NCBI RefSeq assembly: GCF_905404315.1
Contig: NC_066287.1
Coordinates: 8,184,001 to 8,248,000 of the forward strand
Origin: Leptidea sinapis
Taxonomy: Eukaryota; Arthropoda; Insecta; Lepidoptera; Pieridae
Reading direction: 5' to 3'
Length of the DNA: 64,000 nt
Shown here: positions 1 through 13,800 of the stretch, in pieces
How the letters are laid out: the number at the start of each line of letters is the position of its first letter
Position numbering within the stretch: position 1 is the stretch's first letter
Position numbers and translations under genes: made by a program
Notes under the pieces: model-generated
The model's input: only the letters and a program-made list of their open reading frames with translations
Database searches by the model: none
What the model was told of the DNA's origin: nothing

Positions 1-1668
1 TTTTTCCATACTCTTTTCCCTAGACTGAAGGGATAGATATATATAATAACCGATGTCCTCAAACATCACAAACCCATAAATATATATTTGAATACATATA
101 CTCACAATTGGGTATTTGACATTTTTTTATTACTTCATTAGAAACTGATATAAATATAAGGGTGTAGGGGTGTACACTGAAAATAAAATCAAACAATGAA
201 ATTCAAAGTTAAGCGTTTTCTATACCTATCACACAAAACAAATAAAATTGTATAGAGCTACTATGGCACAAATAAGATGTGACGTCACATTTATTGTGGC
301 TATCTCTTTCTAGTCAAAAATTTATTATTTGTTATTTAATCTAGTTTCAAAAATGAATTTAAAAAAAACATTGCGTGCGTACAAAGTACACATGTCAGAA
401 GTGAAACCTGCATGGTGCATGAACCTCTAAACTGCATATGAATTCCTGGTACGTATTGCTAGGATGACACATGAATTCAACCGCTATGAAAGACATTCCC
501 ACCACCACTAATATATATAATAATATGTTCTCCTGGTGTCTATGTAGTAATATGTCGTGCGCTTGGAGTCAGAATATATTAAGGTATACTAGCGCCATAC
601 TTAAGACAATCTCTTCTTTAACTATGCTCGCCTGGTACCAAAACATTGTATTATGCTTCATATCTCATTATCTCCTATGTTGAATATTGAAATTGATGTG
701 ACTGTTCTTTTTAGTGTCGCTTTTTCGTTTCATCGACTTGCAAATCACAACGATGATAAAGAAGTTTTCACTTCAACAATATGCATATTTCTGTCTCATT
801 CTTTGCCGGCTTCATCCTACACATTTTTGTATTTGTGTCTCTTACCTGTCGTTTTTTCCGTTGCATCCGGTTTGAAATTACAACGATTCTAAAGAAGTTT
901 CACTTCAAAATCATTATTTTGATTTGAGTATAATACGCAATTATAGAATAAAGTAAGAAACGATAAAAACTAGTTTAACTCTTTCTCTTTTGCTCCATAG
1001 CTATTTTTCGCTGATTATAATTGAATATTAGGGCAATATTTCAGTTTGTTTTAATCTTTATAAGCACAACAAATCTGATTATTTCTTCTACTGTCTACTG
1101 ACGGCAAATATTCAAATAGATGCATCATCCAATTAAATTGGTGTTCCATGAGAACATGAGCGGAAGCTACCTTAAGTTTACCTATTAGTTCTCCTCTTTG
1201 ATTTATTTAATTTTAATTTTTTATTTATTTTGAAAACAAACAGCTATACATTTTACATAGTTCTAGCCTTAATTTGGATAGTTCCAATAAGCAAACAATA
1301 GCAAAAGTTCCATAATTACTAGATAAATTTCTGGATCAGGTTCAATTCGGCTCGCATATAACAATAAAGTTATAGGTAAGGGTTGCAGCTGCTATTAGGA
1401 AACGACTTAGACATATGTCAATATGTTGGTATTTACTGTTATACGTATCACATGACCTTTGGATAAATTTATTTCTGCAGTAGTTATGTGTACTGCTGTC
1501 AACAATTTCACTTTAAAGGTTTTGGTACCCTATATTTGATTTTATTCAATAAATAAGGACTATCGATCATCCCATTAACCAATTTATTTAAAAAGATTTT
1601 ATCCTTATATTCACATCTTAATTCTAAGGAAGTTAAACTTTTAACCGAGCAACCAAATCTGTTTGTAG
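1..1668. other. ECT2 intron, left edge
   Basis: AT-rich. Apart from the tandem duplication at 714-930 I see no exon, mobile-element end or RNA gene. Short open stretches at 471-892 have no protein-like character. Confidence 0.6.
714..930. repeat. Old tandem duplication in ECT2 intron
   Basis: gtcgctttttcgtttcatcg ... gataaagaagttttcacttc is followed about 130 bp later by gtcgttttttccgttgcatc ... ctaaagaagtttcacttc. Two diverged units. Confidence 0.5.
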
Positions 1669-1829
1669 ATATACTGAAGCACACGCACAAGAGCAACCCG
1701 GACCACGGCGCGCTGGTGTCGGCTCTGGCCGGGTTGCGTGAGGTGATGTCCCACATCAACGAGGACAAGCGGAAGACCGAGGGCCAGCTGCAGATGTTCG
1801 ACATATACAACGACATCGACCAGTGTCCG
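1669..1829 (+). CDS. ECT2: ECT2 exon: end of DH domain
   Basis: Acceptor ctgtttgtag at 1659-1668, donor gtacgg at 1830. Enters in phase 1 and leaves in phase 0. Encodes ILKHTHKSNPDHGAL, then GLREVMSHINEDKRKT and the helix ending in DQCP, the last helix of the DH domain leading into the PH domain. Confidence 0.93.
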
Positions 1830-4800
1830 GTACGGTGCCACTAACACTTCACTCACTTCACTATACAAATACCTTTATTCTATACTTTAAAATTATTTAT
1901 TACCTTTATTTTATGACAATTAGGGATGAGACGAGCAGGACTTTCAGCTGAAGGTAATTGATATGCCCTGCCCATTACAATACAGTGCCACTCAGGATTC
2001 TTGGAAAATCTAAAACTTTTGAGTGGCACTACAATTGCATTTGTCACCTTCAGACATAAGATTTTAAGTCTCATTTGCCCAATAGTTTCACCAGCTACGG
2101 CGCTCTGCTGACTGAAACCTAATTGCACCATTGTGGTACCCATAATCTAGTCGGCATCCTGTGCAAAGGAGCCTCCTACTGGTTCTATAGTTATAGCGAT
2201 AGTCTCATTTGCATAGCATTCCGGTTAGGTGGGTACCACAGTGGCGCTTTTTTACTGCTAAGCTGTAGTACCATACAGTAATAAAACAGTACTTTAACTT
2301 CATACTAGAGCGCCCGAATCGACGCACACAGACATACACATGATTTACACGGCCGCTAAGCAATCTTGGGAAGACAAAACTATTGAGTGCCACGCCGAAC
2401 GCCACCGAGACTAGTCGCTGTTCGAGTTAAATTACCTGACATAATTTTACTTTTTGTATGTACCTACCGACCCTAGCGTTCCGCCCACACGTAGGTATAA
2501 CTTTCAAGGACACCCCTGAGTTACGCTTCTGTTCTATTGTGACAGTTGTGTCCAAGCACAATTTGTGTTTCGGTTTGAAGTGCGCCGTAGATAGATAATT
2601 ATCGAGCTACTGAAACTTAACATCTATCGGTCGTCAGCTTTCGCGAAACCGTTGACCCCCCTCCCTCCCCCTTAACGTGTGACGTAATTTATGTATGGCT
2701 ACTCATTGCATGGTAAAAAAATATTTGCTAGCATGAAATTCATGTGGCTATGTTCTACAATGCGGACGGTATCCAGGTACGCGGTAACAACTCTAGCAAC
2801 GTGGGGGCGAGCGTTGTCCTGCATTAATAAAAAATCTTCGCCAATAAATGGCATTACATGAGGTTCCAACACTTCTGTTACATACCTCTGAGCATTTATT
2901 CCACCTCTTTCGAAGATAACCAAGTCGGTGCGTGCTTCGTAAGTAATGCCGCCCCATATCATGATAGAGCCACCTTGGTAACCTACTGTTTCCACAACAG
3001 TACATGGTGCAAACCTTTCATTCTTGCGTCTGTATACACGCTGGCGACCGTCAGGACCGTGCAAGCATATTCTTGTCTCGTCAGTAAACATAACATTCTT
3101 CCATTGTTCCATATTCCATTCGGCGTGCTCTCGGGACAAACGAAGTCTTTCTCTCCGGTGGCCTACGAGCAATTGTGGCACTCGAGATGGTCGAAAAGCT
3201 CCAAGGGCATTCTCTCCTAGTCTTCTTCTCACTGTTCTTTCACTCACTTGTACATTATGAACCTCACGAAGTTGGTTTCGTGCCTCAACAGCTGTAGTGA
3301 ACCGATTTCTTAGAACATTGGTCACAAGAAATCGGTCCTCACGTGCGGAGGTGCATCTTTTTCGGCCCTGTCCTGGTCTTCGCTCATAAGAGCCAGTTTC
3401 CCGCCACGTAACGCTGACTAAACCGTTCGTCGATAAGAGCGACGGCTCTCGCCACTGAATTAGCATCAAATGGCATGTTTGTGATGTCCAAACACTAGCT
3501 TTAAGTTACGAAACCAAAACAAACTCAAATTGTTTACTTTTAATGCCACTGAAGCAATGTAAGCAGTATGGCAACGATAACGATAATGAGACGAAGTTCG
3601 ATATTTATCCTATTCACAACTTATGCGTAAAAAAAACAAAGTTAAGTGGGTAGTATGTAATTTTTTTGTCACTACATTTCTTTCACGCTTGACTTATTTA
3701 TGCCCAATAACTTACAACTGCGATAACATAAAAATTTGCCACTTTAAAAGGGTGGGCGGTTAATTGTGCCGCTGAGTGTATTTATTGTACCTTAAAAGTT
3801 ATTGTATTATACATATATTCTATCTGATCTATAACCTATGTGCGTTATATGTGACAGGCGCACCTGGTATCTTCGCATCGCTCGTTCGTCTCCCGGTGTG
3901 AGGTGGTTGAACTATCCAAAGAACTTTCCGGCAGAGGCGACCACCTGGTGCTATTTCTTTTCACCGACACCATGGAGGTGTGCAAGAAAAGATCTAAGGT
4001 GGGCATCATTCAGGGATAAACGATAATTAAATATGTAGAAATAATCATTGATCTCTACTATTTACCACTGGACTGGTGGCTGTCAAAGTGCTTTTATGCC
4101 TGTTTGATATTCGCCATTTTGGCGCTGTTGGCCATATAGCGAGAGTCTGCGGTACTACAGTGATGACAACCTCATCTAAACAATCATCGATAGGAAAACT
4201 ATTTACAAAAAAATGTATACTTTATACGTTAATGTATACGTTCATTCCTCAAGTATAAATAACACGGAAAACAGCCGAAATTAATTCAAAATGCAAAAAT
4301 ATTTCCGAGTATTTTGCGTTACACTCGTAGCCATTTGTATTCTACGTCAAAATTAGTTCTCTGGACGCTCGCAGTTGGCGCTTCAAATAGGCACAAAAAA
4401 TTTGCTGTCAAACATATAGAACAGCCTGTCCAGTGGTATTTATACAGGTCAGTGGTAGAAGCCAAAAATATTGTATTAGATATTATAATTGTTATTAATA
4501 TTGTGTGTCATCACAGGCGTTCAACAGTAAGAGTCCCACGAACGGCACTGGCACCATGAGGATAGGGTCCAGTAAACCATACCGGCACATATCCTTGATG
4601 CCTCTCAGCACCGTCAAGCGGGTGGTGGATATTCGGGAGGCGGACGGTAACAATAATTTATTGTACTTTGACTTTGCGAGTGTTACACATTTATTAAAGA
4701 ATTACCAAAAATAATTCTAAAGGAACCTATAAATATTGATTCCCTTCAAAGTATCGAAATATACGTCACTTTTTATGGCATTAACGGCATCTTATATTTC

Positions 4801-7800
4801 GTTAACATAAAAGTTTGATTTTTTTCTCAGCTTCAAGAGAATGTAGACTTGAGTATATCGTTTTAATTTCAACTCGATATCTTCACGCAACCCCATGATA
4901 AAATGTCTTGACAGACTGACGGAAGGATAGCTAAGTAATCATATAAGGGTTTCGCTTTTTCCTTTTTGTGGTACGGCTGCCTAGAAAACAACCAATACCT
5001 AACAATCTTGCACGTTCCTAAACGCAATTGCCGAGCACACGTGACACCTGAGCAACAAGACTTGCATTATATTAGCTGTTATAGTTAAGGCTTAAGTCAA
5101 ATTTACGTTAATAGTACCCAGTAAGTTAAAGTTAAAAGTTTAATATTGAATATTTATTTGGAACTTTTGACAGGTCGCTATTTAGCTATTTAAAAATAAC
5201 AATACCTTTAACCGGCGAAGATTGGATGGTTATGGTTAATAGTTAAAGTTAAGACGTCATCTAAAAAATAATCAATAATATAATGCTTGCCAGCACAAAA
5301 ACAAATTTTGCCGATACTTACATAACGCTCTATAATGGATTTAATGAGGATTTTTGCAGTAATCCAACAAATATCTACCCGATTACTTATTCCAGAGTTA
5401 TATGCTCAAAAAATACTCTCGTTACATTAAAAAAATACATACCTTGTGTAAAAAAGAAAATTTTATAGCTGCTTCAAAATTTAGCATTGTCGGCCTTACA
5501 AATAAACTTGGTATAAAGTTATACCTGAGATTAATTGAAGAATATGCAAAATGCTTACAAATCGACAATTTGCTTATATTAAAATTTTAAATTAAAACAA
5601 TATTTTTGTCGCACACAGACTGCCACAACGTGTTCGCGCTGATGTGCCGGAGTAACCAGGAGTTGAAGGAGAAACTGTACTCGTTCATGATCACGGACGA
5701 GGCGGTGGACAAGGGCCACTTCCTGCGGCAGCTGTGTCGACAGATGGCCAACACGGTCTGCAAGGCGGACGCGGTGAGTCGCCCTACGATACCTTTTTAT
5801 ATAACAATAGGGGACGATATTTTATATAACAATAAGGTAATTGATACGTCCTACCCATTACAGTGCAGTGCCACTCAGGATTCTTGGAAAACCCAAAAAA
5901 ACTCTGAATGCCACTACAATAATTGCGCTCGTTACCTTGAGACATAACATGTTAAGTCTCAAGACGACCCCTATAACCCAGTGGTTAGTGACCCTGCCTA
6001 CTCAGCTAGAGGTCCGAATTGAGGGTTGGAATCCCGGTAGTTCCGGTAGTTGCAAACATATGATGAATATGAATGTTTTTTTTCCGAGTCATGAATGTTT
6101 GTTTATATGTATTTATGTTGGTTTTAGTAAGTATATTGTATTAAATATATCATTGTCTTGTACGCATAGAACAGGCTATGCCTAGTTTGGGGCAAGATAA
6201 TTTGTGTAAAAGTGTGTCAATATTATTATTATTATTTGCCCAGTCTTTCTGTCTACGGCGCCCTTCAGACGGAAACACAATAATTCTTATACGTTACTGC
6301 TTCACGGCAGCAAAAGGCGTCATTGTGGTACCCATAATCTAGCCGGCATTCTGGTCAAAGGAGACTCCCACAAATTGGCTTGGCACGTTGCCATTCATAC
6401 ATAATCATTATTTTGCACTAGCATTCCGTACGGTAATGGACTTCTCCGATTTATCGCGGTACTTTAATGTATGTGGGTCAAACTATTTGCGCAAGTCGTA
6501 TGATACAGTATCAAAATCGCTATTAAAATACTCGCGAAATAACTTTATTTATTTACAGTGTGTGTGGATTGATGCATCTACATTCTACTGTACTCAATAA
6601 TTATTAGTTTTAATATACATTAACTTTTTTTTATTTACTCGTGTAAGGCATTGAGTAATTTGACGTTTGAGTATTTTTGTTGCGTCACTTTACACATATA
6701 TTGTAACTGAAGTGATTTGTAAAAAGGTGAAGCGGTAAATGTTGATTTAAATGAGTGGCAATGAGTTTCTTGCTACTTCTTCTCATTAAAGGTCAACCCT
6801 TTCCAAAGTGGCGGTAGATATAAAAAGAAAAGAAAACTTGACATTCCTAAGCGTCATTTCCTTGACCTACATGAATAAAGTGATTTTGATTTGATTAAAT
6901 CTTCAGGCAATAAATAAAGTGAAACATAGTTATGTGATTTCAGATATGTATTTTATATTTACGTTCGTTTGAATGTGTTTTAAAATGAATAGAATATTTA
7001 CGCCTGTATCTTTCTATAGTATCTATAAAACTACATTTTTTACCCTAAGATAATTTATATGTCTAGATAGAGCCTCTTGCTGCTAGACAACCGATGAAAA
7101 CGGGCCAGTTTTATTACTTTAGTGTGCGTGACAAGCTACGTCCTAGTGTGTTAATGCGCGTGCATTGCTCAAGATAGAGGTTAACTGTCAACTTACATTT
7201 TATTCGAAGTTTTCACAGTTAAAACAGTATCTGTACGTAATGATTCATGCTTATACCTTTGAACGCGTGGCTCGCATTAGTAAATGCATTAAGGCCCTAC
7301 ATTCATCTGTTTCCGCGGGGCCTTACCGCGTGGTAACTACTTTTACCCCAGTACTAGGTTATTCTGTACAGGTACTTATTATATTGTTTGCTGACTGGTC
7401 TGGTTTATTGATGTCACGTTTTGACTGTGTTGTTTATACATATAATAATAATAGAAATACCAAGCGGACCTTTATGCAACGCTTTTTGTTGTTTTTCTAC
7501 TAAATAACGGATAACATAAACGGATAACGGATAGCTAAATATTAGTTTTGTAGACTTGTTCGATATTGTGCTTAAACTTTGGAGCAAAAAAATTTCACAT
7601 AATTGATTTATATTATTAATACTCTCGAATACTTCTGGGCGGTTTTGCGCAGTTGCATCTCTTATCTCTTTTACCTGGTATTATAGTAAAAGCGATTGTC
7701 TCGCGGTAAATACATGCTTCGATCTATCTTTTTAATGTTAACTGTGCTGGCCAGTTTTTTTTTTTATAAAATATACCTTTGTTATGATTACAGGATAAGT

Positions 7801-10800
7801 TCCTTGCCTGTCTCGAGTCACATCAGCTGGACATCGACACGAGTGACCTAGCGCTCAGTACTCTGTCTAAAGTATCCAAATTCGCTGCGCGTACTAGGAT
7901 AAAGGTAACACAATTTAACACTTTTACATTAGCTATTTTTTAAATTGGGCTAAACTGTGGGCGAAAAGAGAAATCCTGTCTATTTTATATTATGGTACCT
8001 AGTCGGATATATGACCCAAAGTATTATGTTGCGTCGGTAGAATACCATATCTTTCGATCTCTTAGCAGCGCAAGGTCCAGTCGTTCAACTGACCAGTTTT
8101 ACGCACCATTATGTACCATTCGCAGCGATATATTACGCCTAAAGAAATTAGACCGACAATACAAACTATTACTATGAAGTCCGCGTAAACGCATTTTTTT
8201 TGAGATATGGGCGTGGCGTACATGACGCGCTCTAAATTAACCAATCACATTGCTTCCCGCCAAAAGAGATATTATAGAATTGTGTATTATAGGACCAAGT
8301 TCTATGATAATTGCGTTCTGTAAATGCCCAGAAGCAGCAACTATATTTATATTTATTAAGTCGATTGTATACACTGATGATAGGTAATGTTACTTTATAG
8401 GTACTGTTAATGAGCTTTGCTTTAAAGTACTGTTCGAATTTTACACTACAAAACGGAACAATTCGACATTTTTGTCGCTTTTTGTCTCGCGTTGTATGTC
8501 TGAATACTGACTGAACGCGCATCAAAAGTCATTTTGTTAGTAGAGGTCACTCGATTTGATGTGAATGAGTTTTTGTTGGTCTATCCTCTTTAAATGTCTT
8601 TGATTACGTATTATCTAACGTACTTTCATCTATTTTGCTCACTTGTGCTCCAGGTAAGCAAACCACTTTCAGTCAAGATAACTACAAAGTCTACTGAATT
8701 ATTGTTTAATTTTTTTTATGAAAATACAGATCGCAAATGTAGTCAAAAAGAGATGCGTGTGGCACGTGCTCTCGTGACGATTTATCGCGGCGTACCACAG
8801 TACAGTAATAGAACAGTACTTTTAATTTCATACAAGAGCGCACGCCCACATACACACGATTTACGCGGCCGCTAAGCAATCTTGGAAAGACAAAACCATT
8901 GAGTGCTACGCTGTGCACCGCCGAGAAAGGTCGCTTTGCGAGTTAAATTAGTTGCGCCACGTCGTCCGCGTCGTCAATCTCTTTGTATATATTGTACTAG
9001 CGCTCCGCCCACACGTAGGTATAAATTTCAAGGAGACCGCTGAGTTACGCTACTGTACTATTACTTGTATTGGCGCGCTGACTGAATCGCATAACACTCA
9101 AAAAGATTCGCCTACCGACAGCAGTTTTTAGTTTTAGTTTAGTTTTAGTTTTTAATTTGTAACGCCCTGTGAAACATCGGTAGGTATCTACCTTATAGTG
9201 TATTAAGCATTTGTAGATATCCTTAGCGGTGTTACGGGTAAACTCATTTAGATTAAATAATGTAATATACCTACTTCTCAACTATAAAATATTGTCTAAA
9301 GTAATTTTTGTATGTTATGTAACTAAAGCATGATGTTGATAATATTATGTCTAATGAATCAATAATAACGCATTGCCATTATTCAAAATTATTTGGTACC
9401 CTCGGCGTGTCCTACGTTGAGAACTGCCTAGTTGTAAATAAATTATTCATCACATAATGTGTTTGCTGACTGTACATACAGAATTCATTATCTCATTTTT
9501 ACATAACTTATATTATAACTAATATAATATTCTGGTACACAACTTTATGGCGTTATCGAGAATTATATTGGTATAAAATAACATCTTTTATTGTATTTAG
9601 TCTATTATTTGTGACAAAAAATACCTACTACTGTTTATTTCTAAATAATAAATAATTATTGTGGGTATTATGCTACATATCACCACATTAAAAAGCTGAA
9701 TTCATGCAAAGCGTTGTATGATGTTAGCTTTTTAAACACACATTGGTGTTAAAGAGCATACAGACCATGTTCGTAAAAATAGACATGCACTACCCGGTTA
9801 CATTATCTCTGGACCTAACGTCTATGACGTCACATCGTCGCCTTGTTACGGTGTGCAAAAGAAGCATCACTAGGATATTATTACTAATAAATAAACGATT
9901 TATTTTTGTCAGTATAGATTCAGTATATATTGATGTAAGGATGTTGTGTTGTGATGCTGATTATTATTATTAATAATGATGGAAAATCAAAAAAAGAATA
10001 ACTTAATGGTAAAGTAAAAAAAGTATTTATTTTTCTGGCAGTACTATTATAACGATACAGTAAAACAGAAACTACGGAACTATTAACAACAAAAGTCAAA
10101 ACGTAACAATGAAAACTTTAAAAATAATGCAGTGATAGCACAAAAATATCACGTCATGTGCCTACGGTGTAGTGTAACTGCGAACCGTACTGATGCTACA
10201 AGACGAGCGCGAGGGAGTGAAGGGGGGACGGGAGGGGCTTCACGTTCCAGCTAGGTCCAGGGATAATTTGGCCGTGTGGTGATACAAATAGTTATTAATA
10301 AGTCTTCGAATTCGGTGTCACCGTCGTATCCTTTGCACAGGATGCCGGCTAGCTTATGCGTAGGTACTACAACGGTGCCTATTTCTGCCGTGAAACGTAA
10401 TGTATAAACATTACTGTATTTAGGTCTACAGGGCTTCGTGGCTAGTGAAATTACTGGGCAAATGAGACTTAACATCTTACGTCTCAAGGTGACGAACGCA
10501 ATTGTTGTGCCGCTCAGAATTTTTGGGTTTTTCAAGAATCCTGAGCGACACTGCATTGTAATGGGCAGGGTGTATCAATTATCATCAGCTGAACGTCCTG
10601 CTCGTCTCGTCCCTTATTTTCATAAAAAAAATATGTGAGGGTGTGGTTGTGTGGTCGCGCAGCCTACAGCTGATTGTGTTGTAGCTGGAGGCCCTGGCGG
10701 GACTTGGCGGGTGGCTGCGTGGGGCTCCGTCCGCGGCGCTCCTCGACACATGGGTATTGCGCGCTCACTTACTACCACAGGTCTGCCCGACACACGATTA

Positions 10801-13800
10801 ACGACACCCTATGCGACCGCCCTTCTCTCACCATCTAACCCCTACTAAATATTTAAGTACAGACAATGATATCCTAATCTACCGCATGACTTGTCATGGC
10901 AGACAATTTAGCACAGCTTTGGGTTATAACTTGCTCGTTCTTCTCTATGGAAATCTGACTTCCGAATGAACTGTATGAAAAAATTACATATATCAAGTGT
11001 AATGTGATTTGCTTTGATTAGGCAAGACGTGTCTTAAATCTCAGGGACAAAGACACAAAGTAATGTGGGTGGGTTAATTAAATTAGGTAGTTACGTGATA
11101 CACATTTTGAATACCCCCAACGAATGCTAGATGAAATAACTAAAAATTGCTTACATCTTTTGGGGTTTCTAACGAAAACTTTTACCAATTTTACTTTGCA
11201 ATTCTGGAATTCTCAATTATTATAAAATGGTATTAGCAAATCTACTTAACAACATGTGGGACCTTCTTTCTGTAATATCAAAGAGGGATTGAAGGGATTT
11301 TTATTGAGTATGGCATAGATGCTGAAGTTTAACCTATGCGAATTTGGAACATAGTTTGCATAGACAGATACATTTAGAAGTTAATAAATATTGTAAAAAA
11401 ATGCATGAGAATAAAGTGGTGCGTTGTGGATAACATTGAAGGTTTTAAGAATCTGTACGTATTTATTTGGTGCCCGCCTTGCCTCTACGAACTATCCTGT
11501 CACACATTCTAACCAACTGCTATCCTTATCACCTGTGCGTGGAATGCTTAATGCACCTTTTGGGTTTCAAACTTGGTCTCACTGAAGTAAACCATTGATC
11601 AGTTACAAAACTTTCGCTATGACAATAATATGTTCGTGAGCGTGCTATACCCAATGTTTTCATTAATTCATTACTTATTTCGTTTTATTATATAATATGT
11701 AATGCTTTTTGTGTGTTGATGGAGTGTTACGACATTTTTAAATACTACAATTGATTGTATTTTATGTATAATTTAATATTCAACCTAAAATAACGTATTA
11801 TTGCCATATACGGCGTAGAAACGATAAGTGACATTACTCGATTATTTCTAAACTAAACACGATATCGAAAAACTACTTACTCATCCTGAAAGGATAATTA
11901 TTGCACACATTAGATTTCACAGACACGCGTTCCGTGCGAGCGCTCTTCCAACTTAGCCAACCGTTCGAGTCACGTGTCGTTGATAAATCTTGTATGTCTT
12001 GTTCAATTCTGCCAAAATGTACAACTGAGAGTATATTTATTCACAAATTTTGTTTTCAAATCCAATTTGCGTAGTTAATCCCAGAAGTGAGAGTTATCAC
12101 TTTAAAAAATAGCAAAGTAAATAAAATAAACTAAATCTATGTGTCTATACTCATAAAACAATCGCAATAAAGGTCCGCACAGCACACTGTTACATCAAAT
12201 ATGTGTAAAAAGGATGGCGTGATTAAAATGAGTAAAAATAAGATAGCTAGTGATTTTCATTGTAAAATTTGTGTAAACACGGGTTACCTACTTACGACGA
12301 ATCAAGCTATGTGCTAAATCTACTATTTTTAAACGTATTATACTATTGAAATCTTGAAATTGGATGTTCAATCACTTAAGTAGATACTTAAATGTAATTA
12401 TAATATCTAATTACCACTATTATTAAACTTAAAGTTACCTTTTTTGGAAAACATGTTTGATAGATATCATGTATTTTGTATTGTCAAATTTGGTATGCTG
12501 TTATTGATAATATTTGGTAGAGCTATTTAATGTAAATCATTTTTTGTATCTGTAAGTAGTTTTTTTTTAATTACTTGTGCAGAAATAATCGAATTAGATC
12601 ACTTATCGCTTTAAAACTGTTTACAAAATCGTACTATCTCCGTGACTTATAGTTTAAGTCTATACAAATGATTTAAGTTTTCTTTAGTTGAGAGAGAGAC
12701 GATTAAGTCTCGTGCCAGATTATGGCGAGACAACACGTCCTGAGGATGCCACGTGTAGAGGCGAAACACGTGTCGAATTGTTTTAAAGACAAATATTGGC
12801 GGAATTAACACTAAAGAAAACTTAAATCATTTGTATAATTATTGATTTCCGCAAAGTAACGCCTAATTCAATAAATTTAATTTAAGTCTACCTAAAAGTG
12901 TTTCCCCAAATGATTACTAATTTTAACTTTTGCTAACACTTGCACAAATACAAATCATTCAATGCTTGTGGTCACATTGTAATAATTTCGATCAATTTGG
13001 CTATGGATTATGCTTGACATGGGGCGGTATCATCACCCTTCGATATAAGATTGAGCTGAGTATGTGTTTCAGGTGGAGCGGGCGTTATCGTTTAACAAAA
13101 CTCCGTCCAAGTTAAAACGTGCAATGTCTTCAATTATATCACCCTTCGGTTCCACTTCGAGCTTAACCCCCGCGTCGCAGCAACTTGCACAGATGAGACT
13201 CGCCAGTTGTAACAATATAAACGTAAGTATAACAATGTCTTAAACAAAATAACATTATTCGCCCAACTTACAAACCACAACCGCAACACATACGAAATGA
13301 AGGCCGTAATGTCGTAAATCCCACAACTCCACCTAAGTGATAGGGCAGCCTGGGACTAGATTATGATTATTTTATAGCAATAACAATTTCAGTACATGTT
13401 TATTTTATTAAAAAAAAAGCAAAAAGAATGCTGGGAGAGATTCTTGCGCCGTCTTTCTCTCTCAGAGTGCCATTTGTTTCCGAAGCGGTGGTGGTAGTGT
13501 TTGAAGTGACATCAAATAGAATTCTAAAGGAAAAAAATTGAGAAAAATAAGTGCCTTTTAAAGAGGAAGAGAACGTATGACTAGGCGAGAGAAAGAGAAG
13601 AGACACGTTCGAATATTAGTTAATAAATCAGTGTAGTTGTTGGATGCTATTACCAATTATGACAGTAATCACCAACTTTCATGCTCACGAAGCATGGGTA
13701 CTTACATAATTAATGAATTCAAGCTCCAAAGGTTGATGGATCCAATATACGATACTTTATATTTATATTGTGATAATGTCTTATAAATCGTTGAACGCCG

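Noticed and set aside
471..892. Two short open frames (70 and 79 codons)
   Set aside because: No domain, no splice context in phase with ECT2 exons, AT-rich composition like the surrounding intron.
10251..10556. 101-codon minus-strand open frame
   Set aside because: Most of it is the antisense of the A-tailed SINE-like copy 10320-10636; the remaining 23 codons have no support.
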